A DNA stretch of 64,000 nt from Rhynchopus sp. YZ270_cl-10 (taxonomy: Eukaryota > Euglenozoa > Diplonemea > Diplonemida > Diplonemidae). Numbering within the stretch: the stretch's first letter is position 1; every line of letters begins with the position of its first letter. Below are positions 53,598 to 62,747 of this stretch, piece after piece. Location of the stretch: positions 496,001-560,000 of the forward strand of contig OZ037871.1 of the NCBI GenBank assembly GCA_964035575.1. The letters are read 5' to 3'. The position numbers were made by a program, and so were the translations under genes. Below the pieces are notes generated by a model, which was given only the letters and a program-made list of their open reading frames with translations, had not been told where the DNA came from and ran no database searches.

Positions 53598-56530
53598 CCG
53601 CTAATTTGAAGAAAAAAATGGGTTATTTAAAGTGCAATACGGGGGGGGAAGATGGGGGGGATAACGCTCTGGACGGTGATAACGAATGCGGAAAGCGGTC
53701 GGGTTTGAGTGGGGGTCGGAGCGGGGCGGGGGTGGAAAAGCATCTATACACAGGACCGGAACGAATGGACCAAGAAGCAAACAATACCGCTTCACTGCAC
53801 CCCCCCATCGAAAGGCCGGCACTGCACAACAGGACCGTTTCGGTTGCATCGACACCCACCCTCTAGTGGGCTCTGTGCGCAAACGTCACCCAAAAGGGGG
53901 TAAGGAATACATACAGCATCGTTTGCCTCACCGTTGTTGGGAACCCAAAATCGCCGCAGGTGAACTGCCTACAGAACCCATAGAGACAGCCCACCCACCC
54001 TGCCATTACACCACCCCTCCCCTTGCCTCTCTGATACTGTTTGGCCTCAAGGATAGGTTCGTAAGGCACATTCGTACACTGTGTGAGAGAACCGAGCATC
54101 TCATCTGCAATGGTGTCACGCAAGGTTCAGCTCCCCCACCAGGTGGATTGCCCCTCCCCACTCGCTATCCCCCTTCTCCCCCCCCACAGAGAGCCGTTCA
54201 CAAAGCAAGGCTTTGAAAAGTGCTGAAACCGTTCTGTCATCGCAGAGTGCAAAGACAGAAGGGTGACTGTGTTTGGGGGGAACATCTGCTCTGGTGTCCT
54301 TGGGGCCACATTCCCGCCGTCTTTTTCCACACCAGCGTCTTTTTCCATCTGTGCTGTCCTCAAAGATAGCCAATCAGAGTCGCCCACACCTGCTCCCCCT
54401 ATCCATGTACACAGGCCACACCCACCCTCCGAGTCGAGGATGTGACACCCAACAAACCCTGTTGACCTTGCGACAGTGGGCTTGCATGATTCCAAGGAAT
54501 CAAGCTGCCTCTCGTCTGCAGGCTTCCCCACTTACCCCATCCCCCTTCCATCCACTCACTGCTGTCTTACATAAGACGTTGGTACGATGAGTCGCATGCT
54601 TAACCACACCAGGAATACGTTACGTTATGCAGTATGGGTCACATCCGAATCTGTTACCTGAGCACCTCCACATACCACAAAAAACCCCCCAATGAACGCA
54701 CGGCACGTCTCACAACAGTGTACGCAAACGCAGCAGCCTCACAGCGCCTCAACAACGTCACCTCTGCTGCTCCCCCTCCCTCCTCCCCCGCCTCTCCGCC
54801 CTCCCCTCTCACTTCCCAAGAAGACAGCCCAGTGCGTCCAAGCAGAATGCTTCGTTGCGGCAAAGCCCCCTCCCTGCCCCTGCCCACAGCCCGCACGCAA
54901 ATTACAGCTATTCACAGTAAATGCCCATCTCTGCTCCCATTGAACACTGGTAGGTTTTCAAGGGTGTGCTTGGGAGAGGGTGTTTGTGCGCAGTTACATC
55001 ATCTGACCCTGTCACGATGATAACCAAGGTGCGAACATATGAAGCTGGTAAACGTACAGACTGCTTGAACAAAGAATATATGGCCATACCCTTCAACCCA
55101 ACCCACCCCACATCCAGAAAAGGGCTTTGACACAAACACTTTCCGATCTCTGGAACATCCGCAAAAGCAAAGAGGCCCTCCCCACTACACCAAGCATCCC
55201 ACCACGCACACACCTCTCCCTCTCTCTCTCTCTCTCTTCAACCTCGATACTCACACCCGACAACGGCCCAACACCCTTTTGACTGAACCCCCTCCCCCCA
55301 GTCCACAGATATATCATAGATATGTCTGCTAGCAGCACAATCAGCTAATACCATCCTCATCCGTATAAGGCTTCCCTGTACAGCTCATTGATCACATGAT
55401 GCGAACAAGAGCGTAACCCAACCCGATATCCCTTGACTATTGTAAACTGCACCAACCATGCCGGAGCAAAGTGGCAACACAAATACAACAATCAACCAAA
55501 AAAAGCGACACCTGTCAAATGCAAATCACATCAACAGACCCGAACGACCCCACCCTTTTGGACTAAGTGCTGGTGTTTTTTAAGCCACCCAGATAAATGC
55601 ACCAGACCGGGTACCCTAAAAAAAGCTCATTTTCACCCCATCTGCAGTCCACCTCATACCCCAAGCTCTGCTGACACAACACCCCAGATCATGTAAAAAA
55701 ACAAGAACTGTCTTGTGTCAATAAAGCCACGCCACACCTTCCCTTTATCCCCTCACAGTGCCGTTGTATTCAGACCACCAAAAGGTTGTCGGAAAGCCTA
55801 CTGTGAAGGTTTTTGTGCACAATGATTGAATGCAGAAAGACACATTTTGTGCACACCCCCTCAAAAAAAGCTCCGTTCACCTCTCTCTGTCTCCCTCTCA
55901 ATGTGACCTATAGGTGCACACCGCCCTCCTCACTTAGCCAATACTCTCTCCCCTATAGCAAACCATCAATTTAACAAAGAGCCCTTCTCCTGCCCGAATC
56001 AGAACCACACCCGACATCCCGGTAGGGAGAACACACACACACACCCCCCTCTTTCACTCTGACAGCGTTCCCTTCTCTCCTCTTCTCTCTCCTCCCTCCT
56101 CCGCCGGCATTCGTTTTGACATTCCTCTTATTGCCCACAAACTTCTCCCCCTCCCCTCAGCATCCCCATCCCCCCATCCACATGGCGGTAGGACAAAAAG
56201 CGGTGCAACCTCGTAGTGTACACTACCATCTTGACGATACTTCATGGCAGCCTGATAGGGTGATTTGCACCTCATGCATGTTCCTTTGGGTCTGCAAAAA
56301 GGTCTCAAATTGAACCCTGCGATCGAACAAATTAATTCATTTTTTTTTTGCAACTTTGTTGTATACCTGAAGATAAAGGGAAATAAAGGGGGGGTCAAAT
56401 GCAGTAAAAAAAAATCAAAAAAAATCTGGTTCTTTTAGAAAATCTCAAAAGGGAATCCCTGATTGATCTTTCCCAGTAGCGAATGCTGTCTGAGTAAAAA
56501 AAAAAGGGGAAACCACCACCATCCCCTCCC
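53598..56530. other. 2.9-kb spacer of different, C-rich composition
   Basis: The plus strand is C/A-rich with few long homopolymers, unlike other spacers. Open frames on both strands are proline- or serine-rich and unconvincing. A (CT)n run lies at 55210-55238. None of the hairpin families is evident from about 53650 to 56330. I see no gene. Confidence 0.45.
53601..53625 (-). promoter_or_regulatory. candidate trans-splice acceptor before the 611-aa gene
   Basis: Minus strand CCATTTTTTTCTTCAAATTAG is followed by CGG and the ATG at 53597. Confidence 0.4.
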
Positions 56531-57664
56531 CTAGAACAGAAACACAGGCTCCTCAGTGTCTTCTGCTTCTTCTATTCCCTCTTCCCCTTCCACCCCGTCG
56601 TAGTATCCTGCATCATCTTGCGTCCATTGCGCCCTGGAGAGGACGTAGGAGAGCAGTGCTGCTGGACATCTGTCGCCTGCATCTGTTGTGACGAAGATCT
56701 GTGCGAGGGAGAGGAGCTCTGCGCTGGGCGGGGTGTCTCCGCATGCAATGATGGCGATGTTGGCAGAGGGGCGGAACATAGGAACGTTCAGTGGGGTGTA
56801 GACAGCGCATCGTTGTGTATCTACTGCCGTACCCTCCCCATCCCCCCTCACCCCAGTCAAGACGATGTTGTGCCCAGCCCGCTGAAGAGAACGGGCCAAA
56901 TCCACCACACTGTCAGTCCTATAACACCGAAGCTTCTCGGTTTCCCCATTGCTCGCAGCGCAGGCCTGCAGGGTGAGGAGTTGGGAAACATCCACCCCAG
57001 CAGGGAAAACACAGGTCCCAAAGTCGTGCGCTCGGAGGATCGGGGCGAGGTTTTGCATTTCGTACACACCGCGTTTCATGGTGCGGAAGGGAAGGTCACT
57101 CCCGTTGAAGAAGTCTGCTGCGAAGATGACGAGCCTCCGTTGGAGGAGACGTGGTGTCACCACTGTTGGAATGCTACGTGGTGCGATCCGTGCCGTCACA
57201 GGCACACGCAGGGTATCATTAAAATGCGTTTGTGTACCGCACACCGACATCGCCTCTCGCCGGATATACGTATTGTCCTCCATCTCTGCAGGCTTCACAC
57301 GAGGCCTCATATGGAGGGAGGTGACCATGCGGTTCTTCCCATCAAGCACCTGGCGTATGAGTCGCGCAGAGGTCACCTTCTCAGAGGCAGCCGCACCAGG
57401 CAAAGACAGCCCCCCCTCCAGAGAGTGGTGGAGCTTCGAGAGCGAGCCTGCCAGCTGGGCTGCCTTAGTCCGTCGCTTGGCGTCTTCTGCGAACACCTCT
57501 TCATTGGTATTCAGAAGCTTGCGTAGAGTGCCCGCAAGCTTGCTGGCTGATTCAGCCATTTCCCGTGTGTCACTCCGCTTCTTTGTGCCATCAGACACAA
57601 ACCGTGTGCAATTTTTCAGTGTCTTTGCTTGGAAGACAGAACATCTCAAGGGGGCAACCTGCAT
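56531..57664 (-). CDS. 377-aa protein, unrecognised, possibly organelle-targeted
   Basis: Single exon. From ATG 57664 the first 35 residues are rich in Arg, Lys, Ser and Thr with few acids (MQVAPLRCSVFQAKTLKNCT), compatible with a mitochondrial presequence; the next ATG (57559, MAESASKLAGTL) would give 342 aa without it. A helical N-terminal part is followed by an alpha/beta region (RRLVIFAADFFNGSDLPFRT, NIVLTGVRGDGEG, NIAIIACGD, AQIFVTTDAGDRC) suggesting a Rossmann-like fold. The end is very acidic (EGEEGIEEAEDTEEPVFLF). No family signature is recognised. The upstream leader abuts three short LINE-tail units. Confidence 0.6.
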   Translation of the reverse strand: MQVAPLRCSVFQAKTLKNCTRFVSDGTKKRSDTREMAESASKLAGTLRKLLNTNEEVFAEDAKRRTKAAQLAGSLSKLHHSLEGGLSLPGAAASEKVTSARLIRQVLDGKNRMVTSLHMRPRVKPAEMEDNTYIRREAMSVCGTQTHFNDTLRVPVTARIAPRSIPTVVTPRLLQRRLVIFAADFFNGSDLPFRTMKRGVYEMQNLAPILRAHDFGTCVFPAGVDVSQLLTLQACAASNGETEKLRCYRTDSVVDLARSLQRAGHNIVLTGVRGDGEGTAVDTQRCAVYTPLNVPMFRPSANIAIIACGDTPPSAELLSLAQIFVTTDAGDRCPAALLSYVLSRAQWTQDDAGYYDGVEGEEGIEEAEDTEEPVFLF

Positions 57665-57693
57665 CGGTCTCCCCGATGGATTTCCTGTGATGG

Positions 57694-57890
57694 ATGTGTG
57701 TGTGTTTGATAACTAATAGGGGTAATTCTTGCGCAGAATGTGGCCCCATGGGGTGTGTGTGTATGTTTGATCAGGAATTTAGGTGGGTAACGCCTGAACG
57801 GAGTATAGACCACTAGTGTGTGTGTGTGTTTGATAACTAGTAGGGGTAATTCTTGCTCAGAATATGGCCCCAATGTGTGTGTGTGTGTGG
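57694..57890 (-). mobile_element. three tandem short units with the LINE 3' module and CA tails
   Basis: Read on the minus strand, each unit has a stem-loop module, then ATCAAACA and a (CA)n or TACACA tail. Unit 1 (57815-57872) is identical over 47 bases to the LINE's 3' end at 28256-28302. Unit 3 (57694-57748) differs at a few bases. Unit 2 (57752-57814) is divergent but keeps the layout (ATACTCCGTTCAGGCGTTACCC, written here as ACTCC/GGCGT stem). All point the same way, each lying in the tail of the next. They may be severely 5'-truncated LINE copies or a SINE that shares its tail. Confidence 0.65.
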
Positions 57891-58853
57891 TGGGGGAAAG
57901 GGAGTTAGAGGGGAGGGTTATGAGAGTAAAGATAAAGGCTTTTTTTTAAAACATATGAAGAAAAAATGGAAAAAGAAAAAGAAAAAAGAAAAGATCATAA
58001 AAACGCATTTTTTTTTTGCACGTCCTTCCCCAACTCTCTCTTTTTTGTCGCCCCTCCCGTTTTGTAGCAAAAATAATAATAAACAAAAGATATGGTTGTG
58101 TGTTGTTTTGGTTTACTTTTTTTTTTTTGTTTTTTTTGTTTTTTGTTTTTTCTTCTTTTTTGTTTGTTTGATGTACCATATTATTTGCCCTTTTTTTATA
58201 TACTATGTTCGCTAAATTCAAGTCCCCTCCCAGCCCCTTTCGAAAAAATCCTGTTTGTGCGTCAAGCAGTCGCTAAACCCAAGTGGGAACAGCTTATTTC
58301 TTCAGAGGTCTTTACGCAACAATTCGAAAGAGAGAGAAAAAAAAACCCCCTTTTTTTTTTGTTTCCGACACCCCCTTCAGCAAAACGAAGAAAACTTTTT
58401 TGGGAGACTAATCTGATCTTTTCCTTCTTCCTGTCGCATTTCATATTTTTTTTTGATAAATACATAACGAATATTACCTTTTTTTTGCGCACTAAGCTAC
58501 ATCCCCATGCATGCCCTCACTAAATGCAACTTGACAAATAAAAAAAAAGATGGCTGCGGTGCTGAATGTCAACCACCACCCCTTTTCTTCCAAATTCACA
58601 TTTCCCCTCCCCCCCAGAGTCTTGCCCATAGCTGTATGTTTTCAAATGTTTGCAGCTTCAAATAAAATAGTTTTCTTTTTGTTTTTTTTTGCATTTTTTT
58701 TTGTATCGGTTCGGTAAAAAGGTTGATCCCCCAATATTTTTTTTGTGGAAAATAAAAAAAAAAAATGACACAACACTAGGTAACGGCAATTGCCTAACGT
58801 TCGATAGAGATATCATCCTTTCAGTCCTCTTCGAGTGCAAAGTGAGGCGGTGC
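57891..58853. other. intergenic spacer, homopolymer-rich
   Basis: Long A runs (57960-58010) and T runs (58115-58165) dominate. Frames here are low complexity. No gene or clear repeat-family copy is seen. Confidence 0.55.
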
Positions 58854-61378
58854 TCACAGAACCTTCAGGGAAGGCACGCCCTTCAGGTCTCCCAGCGAGC
58901 AGTAGGTGGCGTCTGCGGACTGCATCACGTCTCCGAGCTGTGTGTGGTGTTTTGAAAGGTAGATTTGTATTTCAACAGATTCATTCAATAAATTGATAGC
59001 AGTGTAGGGATCAACAAAAGTACATTTTTGTTTCATATACTGGTGTGGCTGACGACCCCAAAATAGCAGAAAATAGCACTTTATCGCACTTTATCGCACC
59101 CCCCGTTCAGCCACACCAATTATACATTCTTTTTCTGATGAAAAGAAGGTAAAGAGGGTGCTAAAAATGTACCCTTGCTTAAAAGTAAATTTGAAAAGGA
59201 CCGTTCAGGTGTTTGACGTGCAAATATCTCGTCCAAAACTGGGGCTTTTTAAAGGTGAAACCACAAGTACAACCATGAGTTAATAGGAAGACCCATCGTA
59301 GCTGGTTCAATTGAGAAGACAGGATGTGTATCTTCATCTATAGATGATAAAATGAATAGAAGTATCTGGTGTTTGTGTTACCTCAAATTTTCTAAAAAAT
59401 TTGAAAAAGTGTATCGATTGTCCGTTGTTTTAGGATCCAAAAGAATATCACAGCTCTCTCTGTGCTTTCGTCACCTCAGAAACGTAATGAAAACCATACC
59501 TTCTTCATGTCAGCCTCGGTCACCGCGGAGATTGCGGCGATAACGTCTGGCACGGTCCTGTTTGGGGTTTATTTGATGCGTTGTATTATTAGGTCGATTT
59601 TTTTTGTAAAATATAGCGAGTAAAAATCAGGTGCATTATGTATTACTATTATTTGGCCTGTCTGTGTGAAAATCACATGAATTTCACCAAAAATTCAAAA
59701 AAAAAAAATGTCCTCGAATTATAACATACTTGCCGAGCCCCTCCGCGGAGGCGTGCTCTGTGAGGAAGTCAAGGAGACCCTCACGGGTGTTGACGGAGCT
59801 GAGGAAGGAGACGGTGGCGACCTTCTTCGCTGCGTCGAGGGTCGCGCCGGAGAGGGAGCCAACGGAGTTGACGGTGGAGGCGAGGCAGCGCGCTGCGCCG
59901 TCGGCAGCCTCGGGACGGCACCTCACAAGTCCACCCACGACGGACACGTCAGGGAAGGCACGCACCACACCCTCAAACCCAAAGCCATCTCCAATAGGCC
60001 CACCCACGCTGCCTGCCGCCACCAGCTGCGCAGCGAACTCCTGGATGTTCGCCGACCCGTTCCCCTTGCGGCCGTACGCGATGAACACATCATCGTAGAA
60101 CGACTGGCGCAGGAAGGTCTCAGAGCGACGAAGGTATTCGCTGTCGGATCCTCCAGTGTACGATCCCTTCGGTGCTGCGACAGCGGCGACCGCGTCTGTT
60201 GAATAAAAAGATTAGATGAAAATTTCAAGAGAATGTTGTTAAGACTCTCACGGCTGGCCATGGAGAAGAAAAAGAGAAAGGTGGTGGTTTTTGTCGTATT
60301 CAAAAACTACTAAAATGGCAGATGAAAAAAGAGAGCATAAATGGGGAAAAGTTTGTATAAGATGACCCTAAGCCACAACAGTGGTACCTTGATCATGGTG
60401 TCGTACAAACTTAAAATCAGCTGTTCGGCTAAAAAAAAAGGGTGCAGTGTTCCCCACATACCTGCGTGGGATGGGTTGCTGTCAGAGTTGGCACTGTTCC
60501 ACTCAGCCCTGTTGTAGGCTGCGATGAGCTCGTCCTGAGACACGTTCACTCCTCCGATGATGACACGCTTGGGGGTGAAGTGCGACGCCCAGTGCTGGAT
60601 CAGGTCCTGTGTGTGTGTGGGTGGTGGTTTGAATCATGTGTTAATTCCTGTATATTGCACATATGGTTTACTGTGATGGAGGGAAAGATGTCTTTGCTTT
60701 TTGGCCTTCTGTTCTTTGAGGGAGGGATTGCCCACATACGTCGTGTGTAAGGTGGTCCACGTTGTGCGCCGGGCACATGGCGCTGGTGGAGAGGGGGGTG
60801 CCGTTGAAGGCAAGCTTGTTGAAGAGGTTCATGGTGAACGTCTTGCCGTCGTGCTTTGCGGTCACCACAGCGGTCTCGAGGGTCTCGCGCTCGAGCTTCA
60901 TTTCGTGGGGCGAGAAACGGGGGATGAATGCACCCTCAACAAGACGCTTCATCACGTCCTCGACGGTGTCACGACGGCACTCCACCTTTGCGGTGAGGAA
61001 ACGCTTGCCGACCTGGTTCGACCAGTAGTTCGCGCCTGCGTGCTGGAAGGTCTTGAACACGTGGAAGTCCGACGACTGCAGGTTCGATCTGAAGAACATT
61101 TTCGACAGGAAGTCGGCCGTTCCCTCCTTGCCGGGTGCGTCGTAGATCGACCCAGCGTCGATCGACACACTCACAAGCGATGTTGCCGCTCCGTTGTCCT
61201 GCGACACAACACGCGTGCCGTTCGGGAGGGAGTGGCCGGTCGCGGCAGTGGGGGTGGGCGGGCTTCTCTTGGTCGCCGGGCAAGGGTACGCCTGGTCCAT
61301 GTTGATGTCACAGTAGTTGTAGGGGAATGTGCAGGCCCTCTTCTGCACAGCTAAGCGCGATGCCATTTTTGTTGCCAT
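58854..61378 (-). CDS. mitochondrial M16-family protein, complex III core-2-like
   Basis: Five exons join in phase: 61378-60740, 60606-60462, 60195-59730, 59557-59500 and 58937-58854, 463 aa. The N-terminus is Arg/Lys/Ala-rich with no acids for about 25 residues (MATKMASRLAVQKRACTFPY), a likely mitochondrial presequence. Two M16 peptidase-like halves follow (GTRVVSQDNGAATSLVSVSI... and GSYTGGSDSEYLRR...DDVFIAYG). Where active MPP-beta has HxxEH, this reads GTADFLSKMFF, so it cannot bind zinc. With KVECRRDTVEDVMKRLVEG and APEF-like FIPRFSPHEMKLERETL, it is closest to the non-catalytic core protein 2 of ubiquinol-cytochrome c reductase; MPP-alpha is the alternative. The last exon (28 codons) rests on one CACACACAG acceptor. 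Confidence 0.75.
59041..59118. repeat. short inverted-repeat element in the last intron of the core-2-like gene
   Basis: TGGTGTGGCTGA at 59041-59052 pairs with TCAGCCACACCA at 59107-59118. The centre has a duplicated CACTTTATCG. MITE-like, but no clear target duplication. Confidence 0.6.
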
Positions 61379-62021
61379 CTTCAACTGTGATAGCCTGAGA
61401 AGGGGGGGTGATGGATGTGGATGTGGATGGTTTCCCTACCTCTCGCTAAGCCGTTTCCCCCCGAATTTTTAAAAATCCAAAGAAAACCAAGACCCCACAG
61501 CCCACACGGTGGAGTCTGACCAAAATGGCCGGACCCTTTTGGACGGACTCTTAGCCGGACCCCTGAGTCCGGATTGGGCTGACTTCAAGCTGCACTCTGA
61601 TACAAAAAATTAACCCCCCTTTTTTTTTAACTCTATATGACCCACCGGCCACTCTCAAGGGGGAGAGCCCTCAAGCGATTGGGAGGAGAACTGTTATGAG
61701 GAATGCTGCCGTGGGAGAGTGGAAGCACGTCCCCAGATGGGGCTGGAGGGGTAGGGTGGGGAATACACGGCTTACACCGGTCTAGTCTAATTCGAGAGAG
61801 CCAAGAGCAGAAAGCAGAGACGATCTCGCTCGCTATCTCTATCTCTCTCTCTTTCTCCCCCACCCTACACCTCTTTCAAAAAAGAGAGCAGAGGTGGGGT
61901 ATCTCGAGAGAATTTTTTTTAAATGGATACTTTGATTTGAGTGAAAGTCATCCAAAAAAAAACCCCAAAAAAAAGTTCAAAAAAGAGAAGTTGGAAGTGA
62001 AAAAATTCTCACACTCTACCC
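61379..62021. other. intergenic spacer
   Basis: Minus-strand CCCCCCTTCTCAG ends at 61395, 16 bases before the core-2-like gene's ATG, a good acceptor. A GGCCGGACCC / GTCCGGAT cluster at 61530-61575 repeats the CCGGA word five times. A family B-like fragment lies at about 61980-62030. No gene seen. Confidence 0.5.
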
Positions 62022-62747
62022 TTAAACGGCGTCGCTCTGGGTGTGTAGTGTCACAAGGAGGTCTCTTAGCGTTGTTCGTGTCACCTTTTTCCCTTTTCCG
62101 CAGAGAAGGGGTTGGTTGGGTCGTTGCTCTGACAGCGCGGGGCGGTGGTGCTGTTGGGAACGGGACAGACTTCGTGCCTTCACACCTCCTCCCCCTCCTC
62201 CTCCTGCCCCGCTTCCTCTCCCCCCTTGCGAGCGTGATCTACCGCGGGTGGGAGGACGGTGGGCAGACTCCCGTTCTCTGTCGGTTCCTCTCCGACGTTC
62301 GCGGTTTGGCGTGGCCGGTGTTACACCTTGGTGTTCTTCGTATACTGTGAAGCGTGGGGTGGGTATGTCGTGTGTGCTGCTGTTGTTGTTGTTGTTGGTA
62401 TCCACTGTCAAAAGCCGTGCCTTCAGGGCTGCAACAACCTCCTCCCGTCGAACCGCATCGAGAATGGCGTTTTTCACAAACTCCTTATTCTCTTCTAACA
62501 GAGTATGTGCCTGTACACACGTTGTGTCCAGCTCCTCGCACGCCGATTCTGCTGCCTTCAACTTCTCTTTTGTCTCCAAATGTGCGATCCGTTCATCCTC
62601 CAATGCGTTTGACACCTGGTCCAACTGTCTGACCAGCTGGTTGCACAGATCGAACATACTGCTCATATGAGGATTGTCCATCAACTCCTCACCCATCTCT
62701 GAAGGGAGACGCACTACTGGTGACCCGTCATAACTGCTTCCCTCCAT
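62022..62747 (-). CDS. 241-aa coiled-coil and RS-rich protein, unrecognised
   Basis: Single exon from an ATG at 62747. Residues about 25-115 form a coiled coil (CNQLVRQLDQVSNALEDERI...ELDTTCVQAHTLLEENKEF). An Asn run (NNNNNSS) follows, then an Arg/Ser/Gly-rich region (RERRRGTDRERESAHRPP, RGRSRSQGG, GAGGGGGGG, SLSRSQQHH). RS-like regions suggest nuclear RNA or cytoskeletal roles, but nothing specific is recognisable. Minus-strand C/T-rich sequence precedes the start. The open frame on the opposite strand of similar length is its shadow. Confidence 0.6.
   Translation of the reverse strand: MEGSSYDGSPVVRLPSEMGEELMDNPHMSSMFDLCNQLVRQLDQVSNALEDERIAHLETKEKLKAAESACEELDTTCVQAHTLLEENKEFVKNAILDAVRREEVVAALKARLLTVDTNNNNNSSTHDIPTPRFTVYEEHQGVTPATPNRERRRGTDRERESAHRPPTRGRSRSQGGRGSGAGGGGGGGVKARSLSRSQQHHRPALSEQRPNQPLLCGKGKKVTRTTLRDLLVTLHTQSDAV

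Noticed and set aside
53686-54216. 176-aa plus-strand ORF
   Set aside because: Proline/histidine-rich with no domain, opposite to all host genes, and without an upstream acceptor; probably open by base composition.
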